The position numbers were made by a program, and so were the translations under genes. Under the pieces are notes generated by a model. It had not been told where the DNA came from. It ran no database searches and worked only from the letters and a program-made list of their open reading frames with translations. A stretch of 6,660 nt of DNA. Origin: JBDNDK01 sp046719185 (GTDB lineage Bacteria; Armatimonadota; UBA5829). The DNA is taken from NCBI GenBank assembly GCA_046719185.1, contig JBDNDK010000137.1, forward strand, positions 1-6,660, in the 5' to 3' direction. Positions within the stretch are counted from its first letter, which is position 1; each line of letters opens with the position of its first letter. Positions 6,476 to 6,660 of the stretch are shown here, piece after piece.

Positions 6476-6660
6476 ATGAGGTATTCAAGACCTATTTCGT
6501 ATGCATCTTTGATTTTGACATTGCTGCTGGCTTACACTGGCACAGTTGTTTTGTCTTTATCACAAGATTGGAATTTATTTCTTGCTATTGGTCTTGCTTC
6601 ATCATTGATTTTAACCGGTATTGCTAGTGGAGGTTGGCTTTCTGATTTAGGAATAAGATC
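6476..6660 (+). CDS. Membrane protein of unknown family, 3' end outside window
   Basis: An ATG at 6476, preceded by GGGTGGT (6462-6468), opens a frame that stays open to the window end (61 full codons). The product starts MRYSRPISYASLILTLLLAY, with a first hydrophobic segment at about residues 7-28 and a second at about 33-50, then GGWLSDLGIR. The positively charged N-terminus followed by a hydrophobic helix suggests an inner-membrane protein with two or more spans. Too little is visible to assign a family. It begins 86 bases after the riboswitch-controlled ORF on the same strand with no clear terminator between them, so cotranscription is possible. A TATAAC at 6440-6445 without a good -35 partner could be its own weak promoter. 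Confidence 0.7.
   Translation, partial: MRYSRPISYASLILTLLLAYTGTVVLSLSQDWNLFLAIGLASSLILTGIASGGWLSDLGIR

Overview
The window is low-GC bacterial DNA with conventional Shine-Dalgarno sites, standard stop codons, two exported proteins and a class I cyclic di-GMP riboswitch. The source cannot be named safely. A c-di-GMP-responsive bacterium that exports proteins and degrades glycans fits. A DUF4450-like enzyme recalls Bacteroidota, but a GEMM-I riboswitch and strong GGAGG-type ribosome binding sites are not typical of that phylum, so another lineage (for example Lentisphaerota, Elusimicrobiota, Deferribacterota or deltaproteobacterial-type) is possible. This is inference only.

Layout. Positions 1-660 hold the 3' part of a + strand Mrp/ApbC-type Fe-S carrier ATPase; its Walker A end lies outside the window. 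A probable terminator hairpin follows. At 868-4170 (+) is a large exported six-hairpin glycosidase-like protein of the DUF4450 type, with its own candidate promoter. It converges on a - strand gene at 4241-5836, and the two share a bidirectional terminator near 4188-4213. The - strand gene encodes an exported protein with a trypsin-like fold whose catalytic triad appears to be lost, followed by about seven TPR repeats and a charged tail.

The 379-base divergent gap at 5837-6215 is mostly regulatory. It holds the weakly defined start region of the TPR gene, then a + strand promoter with a perfect TATAAT, a c-di-GMP-I (GEMM-I) aptamer at about 6019-6112, and an elaborate expression platform ending at a very strong ribosome binding site. 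That site serves a 57-codon orphan ORF (6216-6389). An inner-membrane protein gene starts at 6476 and runs off the window.

The most interesting part is this riboswitch unit. By hand, the 3' strand of the aptamer (6098-6107) can pair for 10 bp with 6181-6190. A CCTCCT in the variable part of the aptamer (6074-6079) is perfectly complementary to the AGGAGG ribosome binding site (6202-6207). Together these suggest a translational switch, probably ON with c-di-GMP, that controls an unrecognised small protein and perhaps the membrane protein after it. Apart from that unit, the genes look like independent transcription units rather than one pathway.
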